Source: Cyanobacteria bacterium CYA (GTDB taxonomy: Bacteria > Planctomycetota > Phycisphaerae > Phycisphaerales > UBA1924). Taken from it: 64,000 bases of DNA. A program made the translations under genes and the position numbers. This document shows, piece after piece, positions 9,534-18,867 of this stretch (its first letter is position 1; each line of letters begins with the position of its first letter). The notes under the pieces were generated by a model. That model saw only the letters and a list, made by a program, of their open reading frames with translations. It did no database searches and was not told where the DNA came from. The stretch covers positions 62,001 through 126,000 of the forward strand of contig RHKP01000009.1 of NCBI GenBank assembly GCA_008363215.1, given 5' to 3'.

Positions 9534-10229
9534 ATGCGCTTCACGCTGCTCGCCCTCATTCTGGCCCTGCTGTGCTCGTGCCGCTCGCATCAGGCCGCCG
9601 CGCCGGCGCAGCCCGCCTGGTACGAGAACGAGATCCTGGCCTTCCAGCAGGCCGACGCCGCCCACCCGCCGGCCGCGGGTCAGGTTCTTTGCATCGGCAG
9701 TTCATCGATCCGCATGTGGAGCACACTGGCTGAAGACCTCGCCCCTGCGCCGGTGCTCAACCGCGGCTTCGGCGGCTCGAAGACCGCTGAACTGCTCGCC
9801 GTCTTCGACCGCATCGTCACCCCGTACAACCCCGACGTCATCGTCTACTACTGCGGCGACAACGACCTGGGCACCGACAACACTGATTCGCAGGCAGCCG
9901 CCGACGGCTTCATCGACTTCGACAACCGCGCCCGCTCCCTCTGGCCCGACATCGATGTCTTCTACATCGCGATCAAGCCGAGCATCGCTCGCTGGAACAA
10001 CTGGCCCGCGATGGCCAAGGCGAATGGCCTTGTGCGCGAGTATTGCCGCTCCACGCCGGGCGCTCACTTCCTCGACATTGCTTCGCCGATGCTCACGGCC
10101 CAAGGCCCTGACCCGGCCCTGTTTGTCTCCGACGGGCTGCACCTCAACGAGAAGGGATACCAGGTGTGGACCTCGGTTGTCCGTGAACCGGTGCTGGAAG
10201 CCTGGCATCGGCACGCGACCCGGCCATGA
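9534..10229 (+). CDS. SGNH/GDSL-type hydrolase lipoprotein
   Basis: A 231-aa predicted esterase or acyl hydrolase. The N-terminus MRFTLLALILALLCSC is a lipoprotein-type signal, with Cys as the likely lipidated residue. Catalytic blocks are in order: CIGSSSIRMW (block I Ser), NRGFGGSKT (block II Gly), YYCGDNDLG (block III Asn) and SDGLHLNEKGY (block V Asp-x-x-His). The substrate cannot be told. The ATG at 9534 is chosen over an upstream in-frame one (9489) because the signal peptide begins here. Confidence 0.88.
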   Translation: MRFTLLALILALLCSCRSHQAAAPAQPAWYENEILAFQQADAAHPPAAGQVLCIGSSSIRMWSTLAEDLAPAPVLNRGFGGSKTAELLAVFDRIVTPYNPDVIVYYCGDNDLGTDNTDSQAAADGFIDFDNRARSLWPDIDVFYIAIKPSIARWNNWPAMAKANGLVREYCRSTPGAHFLDIASPMLTAQGPDPALFVSDGLHLNEKGYQVWTSVVREPVLEAWHRHATRP

Positions 10230-10683
10230 CCCTTTGGCCCCAGGCCCCAACCAACTGCTGATTCGATGCCGCCACGAGGAATGGAAGCGCCCGATTCACG
10301 AGGACCCAGCGCCCCTCCGGACCGCGATGTGCAAACGCACCTGGCGACGGCAACCGGCAAGATGAATGGCGCGGCGGGCACCGCGCGCGGCGATTCTTCG
10401 GCCGCAGGCTCGTGGTGGCAGGTCCGTGGCAACCTCGCGTCGGGTGCTGCACGCCCGGCCCGCGCGCGACAGGATTGGTGGCGCCGAAAGACAGCCGGAT
10501 TCGAGTCAAATCGCGATCGTGCGGGGACGCCCGGGAAGTGTCCGTGCTCGGGCGCCTCCCCGGGTCGGAATCGACGGGAACTCCAGCAGGGCAAGGTGGT
10601 TGCGACCCGGGCCTGTATTCGAGGACTCACAAGCGTCCGGCGTCTTACGGCGCGCAAGTTTCAAGTTTCAAGCCGAAAAGGTT
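10230..10683. other. Intergenic stretch without a supported gene
   Basis: 454 bp between the SGNH hydrolase and the 3' end of rtcB. The two genes converge, so terminators are expected, but no clean hairpin with a T-run stands out. A tandem AAGTTTC AAGTTTC lies near the rtcB end. All frames here show Arg/Pro/Ala-rich translations typical of non-coding GC-rich DNA. Confidence 0.5.
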
Positions 10684-12099
10684 TCAGTCCTCCGCCTTCT
10701 CACCTTCAGGCGCCATTTTCACCAATCGCGGGTCGAAGCGAGCGATCGGTGTTACCAGGTCGCTCTGCAGCGACATCACGCGCCGGATGTCCTTGTACAC
10801 GCCGGGGGCCTCGTCGATGCCGGCCGAGAGCAGCGTCACGCCGCGCTCGCGCAGGATGCCTTTGACATGCGACCAGCGAAGGGTGTTTCGGGCGGCCGAG
10901 CGGCTCATCACGCGCCCTGCGCCGTGGCTGGCCGAGTCGATCGAGCCTTCACCTCCGCGGCCTCGGACGACGTAGCACGGATCGACCATCGAGCCGGGGA
11001 TGACGCCCAGAGCCCCCGTGCCTGCCGGCGTGGCGCCCTTGCGATGCACGACGTATTCGTGCGCGCCCTCGCCCAGATCATGGGTCTCGATCCAGGCGAA
11101 GTTGTGATGGTTCTCGACGTCGGCCAGCACGCGGGCGCCCAAGTGCCTGCTGATGCTCCGGTGGATGCACGCGTGATTGGCCGATGCGTACTGCCCCATG
11201 AGATTCATGGCGCGCCAGTACTCCTGTCCGGCCTGCGAATCCAGGTCGAGCCATGCCAGGTGACGCAGTTCCCTGGGGAGGTTCGCACGCAGATCCATCG
11301 CAAGTCGCGAGTAATGATCGCACACGGCCGCACCGACGCCGCGACTGCCGGAGTGACTCAGCAGGGCGAGATAGGTGCCCGGTGTCAACTTCAGTTCATT
11401 GTCGGCATCGCTCTGGTCTATCGTCAGCGTGCCGAACTCAACGAAGTGATTGCCGGAGCCCGACGTACCAAGTTGCGACCAGGCCTTGTCCTTGAAGCGG
11501 GCCGTCACGGGCGAGACCGACCAGTCGGCGTCGAGCACGTCGTGCTGTCGCCGGCTCTTGAACGCGGCCCCGACGCCGAAGGCCGTCTCGCTCTCGATCG
11601 CCCGCGTCAGGCGTTCGCGACCCGCGTCGCTGTCCAGCGTGCCGGGCGGCAGGTCGAAAACGCTGAGTTTGACGCGGCAGGCGATGTCAACGCCGACGGC
11701 GTAAGGAATCACGGCGTGGCGCACCGCGAGCACCCCGCCGATCGGCAGGCCATAGCCGACGTGCGCGTCGGGCATCATGGCCGCAGCAACCGACACGGGC
11801 AATCGCCGCGCATTCTCCATCTGGTCGAGTGACGGCTGGTCGAAGTCTTCACCGACGCGACCCCAGACGCGCAGCGGGGCCCTGGCATCGAGACGATACC
11901 GCCCGCCAGTCCCACATAGTTCGCGTGCCACTTCGCCCAGCACCGCGTCATCACGAAACTGTGCGGGGTCGCGAAGAAGTCGCGGGAGCAGTTCACGCAC
12001 CTGCTCGCGGGAGAGCCCCGCCCGCCCGATGGTTTCAAGCATGAGGCGCGTGGCCGGGCCTCTGGGCAGACCCAGGTTGAGAAGTTCACGCGCTTTCAT
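10684..12099 (-). CDS. rtcB: RtcB-family RNA ligase
   Basis: A 3'-phosphate RNA ligase of 471 aa that joins 2',3'-cyclic phosphate or 3'-phosphate ends to 5'-OH ends using GTP and Mn2+, for tRNA or rRNA repair. Visible motifs: MMPDAHVGYGLPIGG, the metal motif GVDIACR, GSGNHFVEF, SHSGSRG and ASHGAGRVMSR, containing the His that becomes guanylated. The usual bacterial GVDIGCG is GVDIACR here, so it belongs to a divergent RtcB branch; the metal-binding Cys is kept. It follows the guanine deaminase by 12 bp in the same operon. No archease gene or RtcR regulator is nearby. Confidence 0.93.
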   Translation of the reverse strand: MKARELLNLGLPRGPATRLMLETIGRAGLSREQVRELLPRLLRDPAQFRDDAVLGEVARELCGTGGRYRLDARAPLRVWGRVGEDFDQPSLDQMENARRLPVSVAAAMMPDAHVGYGLPIGGVLAVRHAVIPYAVGVDIACRVKLSVFDLPPGTLDSDAGRERLTRAIESETAFGVGAAFKSRRQHDVLDADWSVSPVTARFKDKAWSQLGTSGSGNHFVEFGTLTIDQSDADNELKLTPGTYLALLSHSGSRGVGAAVCDHYSRLAMDLRANLPRELRHLAWLDLDSQAGQEYWRAMNLMGQYASANHACIHRSISRHLGARVLADVENHHNFAWIETHDLGEGAHEYVVHRKGATPAGTGALGVIPGSMVDPCYVVRGRGGEGSIDSASHGAGRVMSRSAARNTLRWSHVKGILRERGVTLLSAGIDEAPGVYKDIRRVMSLQSDLVTPIARFDPRLVKMAPEGEKAED

Positions 12100-12111
12100 G
12101 ATTCGGACATT

Positions 12112-13323
12112 TCACACGCGCCATCGGACATCGTATTCAACCACCCCACCGACGATGGTCTGCTCGATCCAGCGATCGTCCCATGCGTGCAGCAGCCCAC
12201 CCAGCGGGTCCGGGTGTTCGGCGAGCCCCAGCGTCGGGCGCGTCACGACCAGGTCGGCCTCAAAGCCCGGCGCAATGTGCCCGCAGGCATTCCATCCCAG
12301 CGCTTCGGCGTTGCCGCGCGTGATCGCCCGGAAGCACTCGACGCCTGACGGAGCCTCGTGCCCCACCGACCACGCGGTTTCAACCATCGCGCGGGCGACA
12401 CGGACCATGGAGCGATCGGGCCCGCCGGCCACGTCGCTGCCCAGCGCCAGACGCACGCCGCGGACCTGCGCAGCGTCACGATCCATCGCGCCGGCCCGCA
12501 GGAAGCGGTTGGCGGTCGGGCAGTGAGCCAGCACGCTGCCGCGCCGGCGCAGCAGATCACGCTGCGCGTCGTCAAGATAAACGCCGTGCGCGACGATCGT
12601 GCGCGGCGTCAGCAACCCGCACTCGTCGTACACCTGCGCATAAGGACGCCCGCCGAAGAGTGAGGCGACCAGCGCCATCTCCGCCCTCGTCTCGGCCAGG
12701 TGCGTCTGTATGGCCCACCCGCGCGCACGCGCCAGTTCGGCCGCCTGTGTCATCAGTTCCGGTGAGCACGCGACGGCAAAGCGCGGCGTCACCGCCGGCT
12801 CGACGCGCCCGATCGTGGAAAAGCCCGAAAGTGCCTCGATCTGCTCGCTCGCAACGCGGCACAGTTCGGGCGGGGCGTTGCGGTCCATCAGCGAAGGCCC
12901 GAACACGGCTCGCACGTGGCGCGACGCGACCTGCACCATCGCTTCGCGGACGCTCTCGGCATGCACCGTGCCGTAGCCTGCAAAACCCGTCGTGCCGAAC
13001 GAGATCAACTCGTCGGTCGCGCGTTCGGCCATCGCGGCGGCAAACCCGGGGTCGCCCCAGCGCATCTCGGCGGGGAAGATCACGGTGTTGAGCCAGTCGA
13101 GCAGTTCAAGCCCAGCCACCCCGATCGAGTCAAATTGCGGCAGATGCACGTGCGCATCGATGAAGCCCGGGAAGATGCAAGAATCATCGCCGCCCAGGTC
13201 CGCACGCGCGGGAGCCGATCCGAAGCCGACGTCGAGGATCGACCCCCCCTCCACGTGCACCCACCCGGGCACGAGCCCGCGAGGATTGGCATCCGGTTGA
13301 AAGAGCATTCCTGCAATAAGCAC
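12112..13323 (-). CDS. guaD: Guanine deaminase-like amidohydrolase
   Basis: A 403-aa metal-dependent amidohydrolase that probably deaminates guanine to xanthine. The metal motif is PGFIDAHVHLPQFD. Further blocks match guanine deaminases: WLNTVIFPAEMRW, DRNAPPEL, PRFAVACS, QTHLAETRAEM, VAHGVYL, LAHCPTANRFL and LGSDVAGG. It sits eight bases after the M61 peptidase and 12 bases before rtcB. The operon starts with a uridine-kinase-like gene and is divergent from a nucleoside transporter, which supports a role in nucleobase salvage. A closely related deaminase activity (for example on another purine) cannot be excluded. Confidence 0.87.
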   Translation of the reverse strand: MLIAGMLFQPDANPRGLVPGWVHVEGGSILDVGFGSAPARADLGGDDSCIFPGFIDAHVHLPQFDSIGVAGLELLDWLNTVIFPAEMRWGDPGFAAAMAERATDELISFGTTGFAGYGTVHAESVREAMVQVASRHVRAVFGPSLMDRNAPPELCRVASEQIEALSGFSTIGRVEPAVTPRFAVACSPELMTQAAELARARGWAIQTHLAETRAEMALVASLFGGRPYAQVYDECGLLTPRTIVAHGVYLDDAQRDLLRRRGSVLAHCPTANRFLRAGAMDRDAAQVRGVRLALGSDVAGGPDRSMVRVARAMVETAWSVGHEAPSGVECFRAITRGNAEALGWNACGHIAPGFEADLVVTRPTLGLAEHPDPLGGLLHAWDDRWIEQTIVGGVVEYDVRWRV

Positions 13324-13331
13324 GTGCGTCC

Positions 13332-15242
13332 TCAGCCTGCATCTTCGTTCAAGTCACCTTCATCGGATTCAGACTCTTTCGAGCCGCCCGGCCAGGCGCG
13401 ATCCATCCACTTCTCAAAGGCCGCCACCTGCTCGGGCGTCGGCTCGGCCGCCAGGCGCACGCTCCATGTCGCATGAGGCTTCCCTCCGGATTCGAGCGTG
13501 ATGGACATGAGCCGATCGCGGCGGAACAACGTGAGTTCCACCTGTTGTCCCGGTTCGAGGTCGCGTTCGCGCTGCGCAAAACTGCCCGCATCGACCCGGC
13601 GCCCATCCATCGCGATGATCTCGTCATCGGCAATCACGCCGGCCTCGAACGCCGGCCCGTCCTCCAGCACCGAGCGAACCTTTGCGCCGGCCGTGCCCGC
13701 GACGACGTTGAGCCCCAGATAGCCGCGCGTCTCGCGGGGGGGCCGGGCGTCCTCATCGTCCCACTCGTCCATGACCGGCTTCTGATACAGTTCCAGCCCG
13801 ACGGTCGCCAGCGCCTCCTCCAGCGGCAGCGGCTCGGTGCCGCGAATGTGTGCGGCGAACACGGGGCCCATGTCCGTGCCGGCGATCTGCGAGGCAATGC
13901 CCGCCAGATCCTCGGGCGTGTAGCCCGGCCCGCCGAGGGGGAATCTCTTGTACAGGGCCCGCATCACGTCGTCGAGGCTGCGCGCGTTGCCTGTGCGACG
14001 GCGCAGTTCCATGTCGAGCACCAGACTTGCCAGCGCTCCCTTTCCGTAGAAACTCACCGTCGTGTTGTCCCGATCGGGCCCCGGGCGGTTGAACTTGATC
14101 CACGCGTCAAAACTCGAATCCTCGAGGCTCTGTACACGCTCGCCCGGACGCGAACGCAATCGCTCGATCGACGAGCCCAGACGCTTCATGTACTCCGTGA
14201 CGTCGATCAGCCCCACTCGCGCCAGCGTCAGGTTGTCATAGTAACTTGTCGTTCCCTCGGCCACCCACAGCGAACGCGTATAGTTTTCGCTCGCATAGTC
14301 ATAACGATGAATCCCTGCAGGGCGGAATCGCTTGACGTTCCATGTGTGGAAGAACTCGTGGCTGACCAGCCCCAGAAATCCGCGATACGCGTCGGGGGAG
14401 TCGAACGACGTCGGGCGAGTCTGAAGAATGGTCGAGTTGTAATGCTCAGTGCCGCCGCCGATGCCCGGCTGCACGTGCAGCAGAAACACGTACTTCTCAT
14501 ACGGCAGGTCGCCGAAAATCGAGGATTGTTCGCCCACAATGTCGGCAAAGTCGCGGCGCAGCCGCTCGGCGTCCCAGTCTCCCTCGCCCCAGATGGCGAT
14601 CTCATGCGGCACTCCGCGGACCTGAAACTGCACCCGCTGGTGCGTGCCGATCTCCAGAGGGCTGTCCACCAGCATGTCATAGTCCGGAGCGAGCAGCAGT
14701 CCGCCGTCCTCCGCCGGCAACCCGCACGAGACGCGCCAGCCCTCCGGCATGTCGATCTTCAGCGAGACCGGCTCCTCCCGGCGCGGCGGATAGAGCATGA
14801 ACACCGTCGCACCGTTGATGAACGCGTGCGACGCATCGACGTGCCGTGTGCGCAGATTCAGTTCGTTGGCATAGATCTCGTATTCGATGTGCACGTCGGT
14901 GGGCTTGTCCTCCCCGTCGTGGTCCGCAGCACCGGTCCGGATCACCCAGGTCGACTTGTCGGTCTTGATCGTCTCCAGTTCGCGCCCCTCGCTCGTGCGC
15001 GCCACGAACCACCGCACCTCACTGGCCGGGTCAAGGATGACGTAGCGCCCGGGACGCCACGTGGGCATCTGCACCATCACCTCGGGTCCGGTCAGGCCGT
15101 CCATCTCCATCGCGACGCGCAGCGTCTGCGTCTGCGGGCGATCGAGTATCAGCGTGTAGCGCACACCCGGTTCGGCGCCTGCGACCGAGCACACCCAGGC
15201 CAGGCCCGTCAGCATCACCAGGATCATCAGCCGTCGCTGCAT
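13332..15242 (-). CDS. Secreted M61-family peptidase with PDZ domain
   Basis: A 636-aa zinc peptidase of the glycyl-aminopeptidase (M61) family. A signal peptide (MQRRLMILVMLTGLAWVCS, cleaved after VAGA) is followed by a beta-rich N-terminal domain. The catalytic HEFFHTWNVKR (near residue 294) has a downstream zinc-binding Glu in WVAEGTTSYY. A C-terminal PDZ domain (about residues 520-600, GYLGLNVV ... IIAMDGRRVD) probably positions substrates. The start codon lies inside the end of the upstream kinase-like gene (16-bp overlap), which suggests coupling. Confidence 0.93.
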   Translation of the reverse strand: MQRRLMILVMLTGLAWVCSVAGAEPGVRYTLILDRPQTQTLRVAMEMDGLTGPEVMVQMPTWRPGRYVILDPASEVRWFVARTSEGRELETIKTDKSTWVIRTGAADHDGEDKPTDVHIEYEIYANELNLRTRHVDASHAFINGATVFMLYPPRREEPVSLKIDMPEGWRVSCGLPAEDGGLLLAPDYDMLVDSPLEIGTHQRVQFQVRGVPHEIAIWGEGDWDAERLRRDFADIVGEQSSIFGDLPYEKYVFLLHVQPGIGGGTEHYNSTILQTRPTSFDSPDAYRGFLGLVSHEFFHTWNVKRFRPAGIHRYDYASENYTRSLWVAEGTTSYYDNLTLARVGLIDVTEYMKRLGSSIERLRSRPGERVQSLEDSSFDAWIKFNRPGPDRDNTTVSFYGKGALASLVLDMELRRRTGNARSLDDVMRALYKRFPLGGPGYTPEDLAGIASQIAGTDMGPVFAAHIRGTEPLPLEEALATVGLELYQKPVMDEWDDEDARPPRETRGYLGLNVVAGTAGAKVRSVLEDGPAFEAGVIADDEIIAMDGRRVDAGSFAQRERDLEPGQQVELTLFRRDRLMSITLESGGKPHATWSVRLAAEPTPEQVAAFEKWMDRAWPGGSKESESDEGDLNEDAG

Positions 15243-15852
15243 GTGCCCAGTGTACGCCCCCGGGGGTTGAGGACGATCAAGTCGGCGCCGGCTCGATACT
15301 CCGAGTTCGATCGGGCGAAAGTCGGCTCGGCCACCGCGTGGAAATAGGCTCGTGCCCGCTCGACGCCCCACCCGCGCTCTCCTCGGGATTCCATGGCCTC
15401 CCAGCGGGCCCAGCGCTCCTCCGCGGGCGCGTCCACGAACACCGCCACGTCAAGCGCCGGGCGTGCAACGCGTGGATCCCCTCACACACCACCATCGGGC
15501 CGGGCGACAGGCGTCGGACACCGATGCGGCGGTGGGTTTTGAAACACCAGACCGGGGCATCGACCTCCACCCCGGCACGCAGGTCCACCAGATGGGCAAC
15601 CAGCGCGCCCAGATCGGCGTGCCGCGGCTCGTCGCGCTCCTGTTCGGGCACTTCGTCGTAGTTCGGCAAATAGTCGTCCGTCCGCACCACCAGCCCGCCC
15701 AGCAGGTCAGCCAGCGTGCTCTTGCCTGCGCCCGCAGGCCCGCCGATGCCGACAACCCCGCCGGCCCGCCCGGTGCGCTCAAGCACCAACCGCACGATTC
15801 GGCTCGGCGCGTCGGAAAAGTTGATGATGCGCGGATCGGTCCGGTCGCTCAC
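15227..15852 (-). pseudogene. Uridine kinase-like P-loop kinase, broken by a one-base frameshift
   Basis: The N-terminal two thirds carry the P-loop GIGGPAGAGKST, the TDDYLPNYD segment typical of uridine kinases and VVCEGIHALHAR. The rest continues in another frame as VAVFVDAPAEERWARW ... ARSNSEYRAGADLIVLN, which matches the lid and C-terminus of the same family. Reading is restored if one G is added in the G/C run at about 15457-15462. Without the shift the product ends in an unrelated Arg/Pro-rich tail. This may be a real mutation or an assembly error. A GTG at 15852 is taken as start; an ATG at 15885 would overlap the ribosome site of the divergent transporter gene. First gene of the M61-guaD-rtcB operon. 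Confidence 0.75.
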
Positions 15853-15907
15853 GCCAAACCATACGCGATGAGCCTGCGGTACCATGCCCGCTCAGGAGGG
15901 CACCGGC

Positions 15908-17236
15908 GTGGAAGCGGCACGACTGCAGGGTCTCGTCGGCATCGGACTGCTCGTCGGACTGGCATGGCTCATCCGTGAGCGGCGAGGGCGCCTCGACTGG
16001 CCTCTGGTGGGCCTGGGCATCGCGCTGCAGTTCGTACTGGCAATCGTGCTGCTCAAGGTGCCCGGCCCGGCCCACGCTCTGGGTCTGTTTTCCAAGGGCG
16101 TGGCAGGTGTGATTTCAAAAGCCGACGCCGGCATCGCCTTCGTCTTCAGCCGTGAACTCGTGACGGTGCAGGGGGACTGGGGCTACATCTTCGCGGTGCG
16201 CGTGCTCCCGATCATCATCTTCTTCGCGGCGCTCATGAGCGTGCTCTACTACCTGGGCGTGATGCAGCGGGTGGTGGCGGCCCTGGCCTGGCTCCTGCGC
16301 CGTTCGCTGGGCGTGACCGGAGCCGAGGCCCTGGCCATGGCCAGCAATGTCTTCGTCGGACAGACTGAGGCGCCGCTGTGCATCCGACCGCTGCTCGAGA
16401 AGATGACGCGCGCCCAGATCATGACCCTCATGGTCGGCGGGTTCGCCACGATCGCCGGAAGCGTGCTGGCCGCATACGTCGCATTCCTCGCACCAGGGCA
16501 ACTCGACGCCGCAGGCAGGTTGCCCCAGGCCGTGCTCGACCAGCGGGCGGTCTGGATCAAGCACCTCATCACTGCCAGCGTGATGTCGGCGCCGGCCGCA
16601 TTCATCATGGCACGCATCCTCGTGGCCGAAGTTGACACCCCCCCCGACGAACATGTCAGCGCGATCGCACAGGCGGAAAAGCCGGCCAACGTCTTCGACG
16701 CGGCCGCCATCGGCGCCACCGACGGACTCCGCCTGGCGCTCAACGTCGGCGCCATGCTGATCGCATTCGTCGCGCTGCTCGCGCTGGTCTCGTGGCCGAT
16801 TGAAGCGCTCGGTGAGCACTTTGACCCGCTCCATCGCTGGCTGGAGTCACGCGGTATCGAACATCTCAACCTCCAGGTGATCTTCGGCTGGGTCTTTGCC
16901 CCGCTTGCCTGGACCATCGGAGTGCCGTGGGAAGAATGCGGATTCTTCGGCGGCCTGCTCGGGCAGAAGATCGTCCTCACCGAGTTCTTCGCCTACGTCG
17001 ATCTGGCCGCCGACATGAACAGCGCCGTGCCCCGACTGTCCCAGCGTTCGGCCACGATCGCCGCATACGCCCTGTGCGGTTTCGCCAACTTTGCCTCTAT
17101 CGGCATCCAGATCGGCGGGCTGAGTGCGCTGGCCCCCGGCAAACGCAAGGAGTTCACCCAGTTGGCGCTGCGCGCGATGGTCGGCGGCGCTTTCGCATCC
17201 TGGATGACGGCCGCCATCGCGGGAATCGTCCTATGA
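15908..17236 (+). CDS. nupC: Concentrative nucleoside transporter (CNT/NupC family)
   Basis: An inner-membrane cation-coupled importer of nucleosides, about 442 aa with many hydrophobic helices. Family hallmarks: the gate region VFVGQTEAPLCIRP, followed by MTLMVGGFATIAGSVLAAYV, then late motifs GLLGQKIVLTEFFAYVDL and ALCGFANFASIGIQIGG. The GTG at 15908 is chosen because AGGAGG (15894-15899) lies about eight bases before it; an ATG at 15884 would overlap the divergent kinase start. It overlaps the next gene by ATGA. Confidence 0.93.
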   Translation: MEAARLQGLVGIGLLVGLAWLIRERRGRLDWPLVGLGIALQFVLAIVLLKVPGPAHALGLFSKGVAGVISKADAGIAFVFSRELVTVQGDWGYIFAVRVLPIIIFFAALMSVLYYLGVMQRVVAALAWLLRRSLGVTGAEALAMASNVFVGQTEAPLCIRPLLEKMTRAQIMTLMVGGFATIAGSVLAAYVAFLAPGQLDAAGRLPQAVLDQRAVWIKHLITASVMSAPAAFIMARILVAEVDTPPDEHVSAIAQAEKPANVFDAAAIGATDGLRLALNVGAMLIAFVALLALVSWPIEALGEHFDPLHRWLESRGIEHLNLQVIFGWVFAPLAWTIGVPWEECGFFGGLLGQKIVLTEFFAYVDLAADMNSAVPRLSQRSATIAAYALCGFANFASIGIQIGGLSALAPGKRKEFTQLALRAMVGGAFASWMTAAIAGIVL

Positions 17237-18867
17237 CGGCGCGGCGATGCCGAGTTTCGCCGGCTCCTTGCCTGCACTGGGAAGGCAAGCACGACCCGAG
17301 CCCGCCCCGCGTGTGCGCACGTCGCGAACTGCTCAAGTTCGAGGCACACACGCCGGCCGGAATGCTGATTCGCGCCGACGCACGTGACGCGGCCGCACAC
17401 CTGCTCGAGTCCCTCGAATCCCGCGTGAACCTGATCTACCTCGATCCGCCGTTTCTCGTCGGGAGTGATTTTCTCGCGACGGTCCCGGGCCCGGCCCGCG
17501 AAGACGCCAGGTGCTTTGCGTTCAGCGACCGCTGGCCCGGTCAGGGCGCCTATCTCAACCTGATGCGCGACGTGCTGGTCCTCTCTCACCGCATGCTGTG
17601 CGACGACGGCGTCATCTACGTGCACGTCGACCAGCGCGCCTCACACTGGATCCGCTGTATCATGCAGGAGATCTTCGGAGTTTCTCGCGACCGCGGCGTC
17701 ATCGCCTGGCACATGGGCAACGGCGTCAAGGCCCGCAGGCAGTGGGGCTGCGCTCACAACGACATCCTCTGCTTTTCCAAGGGTCAACACTTCCGCCTGC
17801 GCTCCGATCGTGCGGCCCTGCGTGAGCCCTTTGCCGAAGGCAGCGTCAAGACCCACTTTCGCAGCGTCGACGAATACGGCCGACGCTACCGCCTGCGTCA
17901 GATCAACGGACGCGACTACCGCTACTACGCCGACGAAGGCCGCGCCGTCGGCTCGGTCTGGACCGACTGTCCGTCCATGAGCGCCCGCTCCCCGATCCTC
18001 GATCAATCCACCGGCTACCCCACGCAGAAGCCGGAGAGACTGCTCGAACGCATCATCCAGGCCTCCAGCGACCCCGGCGATCTGGTCGTCGACCTCTTTT
18101 GCGGCAGCGGCACCACGCCCGCAGTCGCGCAGCGCCTGGGACGGCGCTGGATCGCCGGCGACGCCGGCCGCCTGGCGGTGGAAACGACGCTCGCTCGCCT
18201 GCTCGCCCTGGAAATACCGCCCGGCGTCGAAGTGATCGACCTTGCCTGCCACGACCCGGATTCGCTGTTGCGCCTGACTCGCCTCCTGCAACTGCAGCAC
18301 ATCGAAACCGAGCCCCGCCTCGTGCGGGGCCGCCTCGATCGCCATCGTGTGCTGGTGACCAACCAGCCCGGGAAGGCCGAATCGCCCGATTGCGACTGGG
18401 CTTTCCTGATCGATTCCACCAGCGCGCCGATCACCGATCCCCCCGCCTCACATGCCAGAGTCTGGCGCTGCCACCCGGAAAGCCCATCGAGCGCCTCGCT
18501 CGGACCCGTCGTGTTCGCGTCCGACTTCGCGCTCGACGCACGCCTGGATGCCGACGGTCGCCTGCAATGGTCCATCTGTGCACAGCACCTGCGCCAGAAC
18601 CGCGATGGGCAACTGGAGGCCGCCGACGTCAAGCCCGATTCGGTCGTCTCGTGGGCGCTCCTTGCCGGTGGGCGTCTTTTCGCGGCCGGGCGCGGTCGCC
18701 CGCCGGAACGAATCGATCCCGAGTGGCGCTGCGCCGACTCGGGCTCAGCCCTCACTTTGCGCGTGGTCGATGCCTATGGATTCGACGGCCTGTGTGCCGT
18801 CGAGCACGATCGCCCGCACGTCAGCGTGCCCTCCCGGCGCACGCGCCCTTCGCGGAGAGCCCTATGA
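17233..18867 (+). CDS. Site-specific DNA methyltransferase (adenine, Mod-like), orphan
   Basis: A 544-aa S-adenosylmethionine-dependent DNA methyltransferase. The catalytic motif IYLDPPF precedes the SAM-binding motif VDLFCGSGTT, the order seen in beta-class N6-adenine enzymes such as type III Mod. The GYPTQKPERLLERII segment between them is also typical. A C-terminal extension of about 170 aa has no recognised domain. No restriction subunit is adjacent, so it may be a regulatory or housekeeping methylase, or one that protects against an enzyme encoded elsewhere. Its ATG overlaps the nupC stop and its own TGA overlaps the next ATG, so it is translationally embedded in this operon. Confidence 0.85.
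   Translation: MTARRCRVSPAPCLHWEGKHDPSPPRVCARRELLKFEAHTPAGMLIRADARDAAAHLLESLESRVNLIYLDPPFLVGSDFLATVPGPAREDARCFAFSDRWPGQGAYLNLMRDVLVLSHRMLCDDGVIYVHVDQRASHWIRCIMQEIFGVSRDRGVIAWHMGNGVKARRQWGCAHNDILCFSKGQHFRLRSDRAALREPFAEGSVKTHFRSVDEYGRRYRLRQINGRDYRYYADEGRAVGSVWTDCPSMSARSPILDQSTGYPTQKPERLLERIIQASSDPGDLVVDLFCGSGTTPAVAQRLGRRWIAGDAGRLAVETTLARLLALEIPPGVEVIDLACHDPDSLLRLTRLLQLQHIETEPRLVRGRLDRHRVLVTNQPGKAESPDCDWAFLIDSTSAPITDPPASHARVWRCHPESPSSASLGPVVFASDFALDARLDADGRLQWSICAQHLRQNRDGQLEAADVKPDSVVSWALLAGGRLFAAGRGRPPERIDPEWRCADSGSALTLRVVDAYGFDGLCAVEHDRPHVSVPSRRTRPSRRAL

Noticed and set aside
13473-15347. A 624-codon plus-strand frame opposite the M61 peptidase
   Set aside because: Shadow of the peptidase gene, Arg/His/Val-rich and with no motif.
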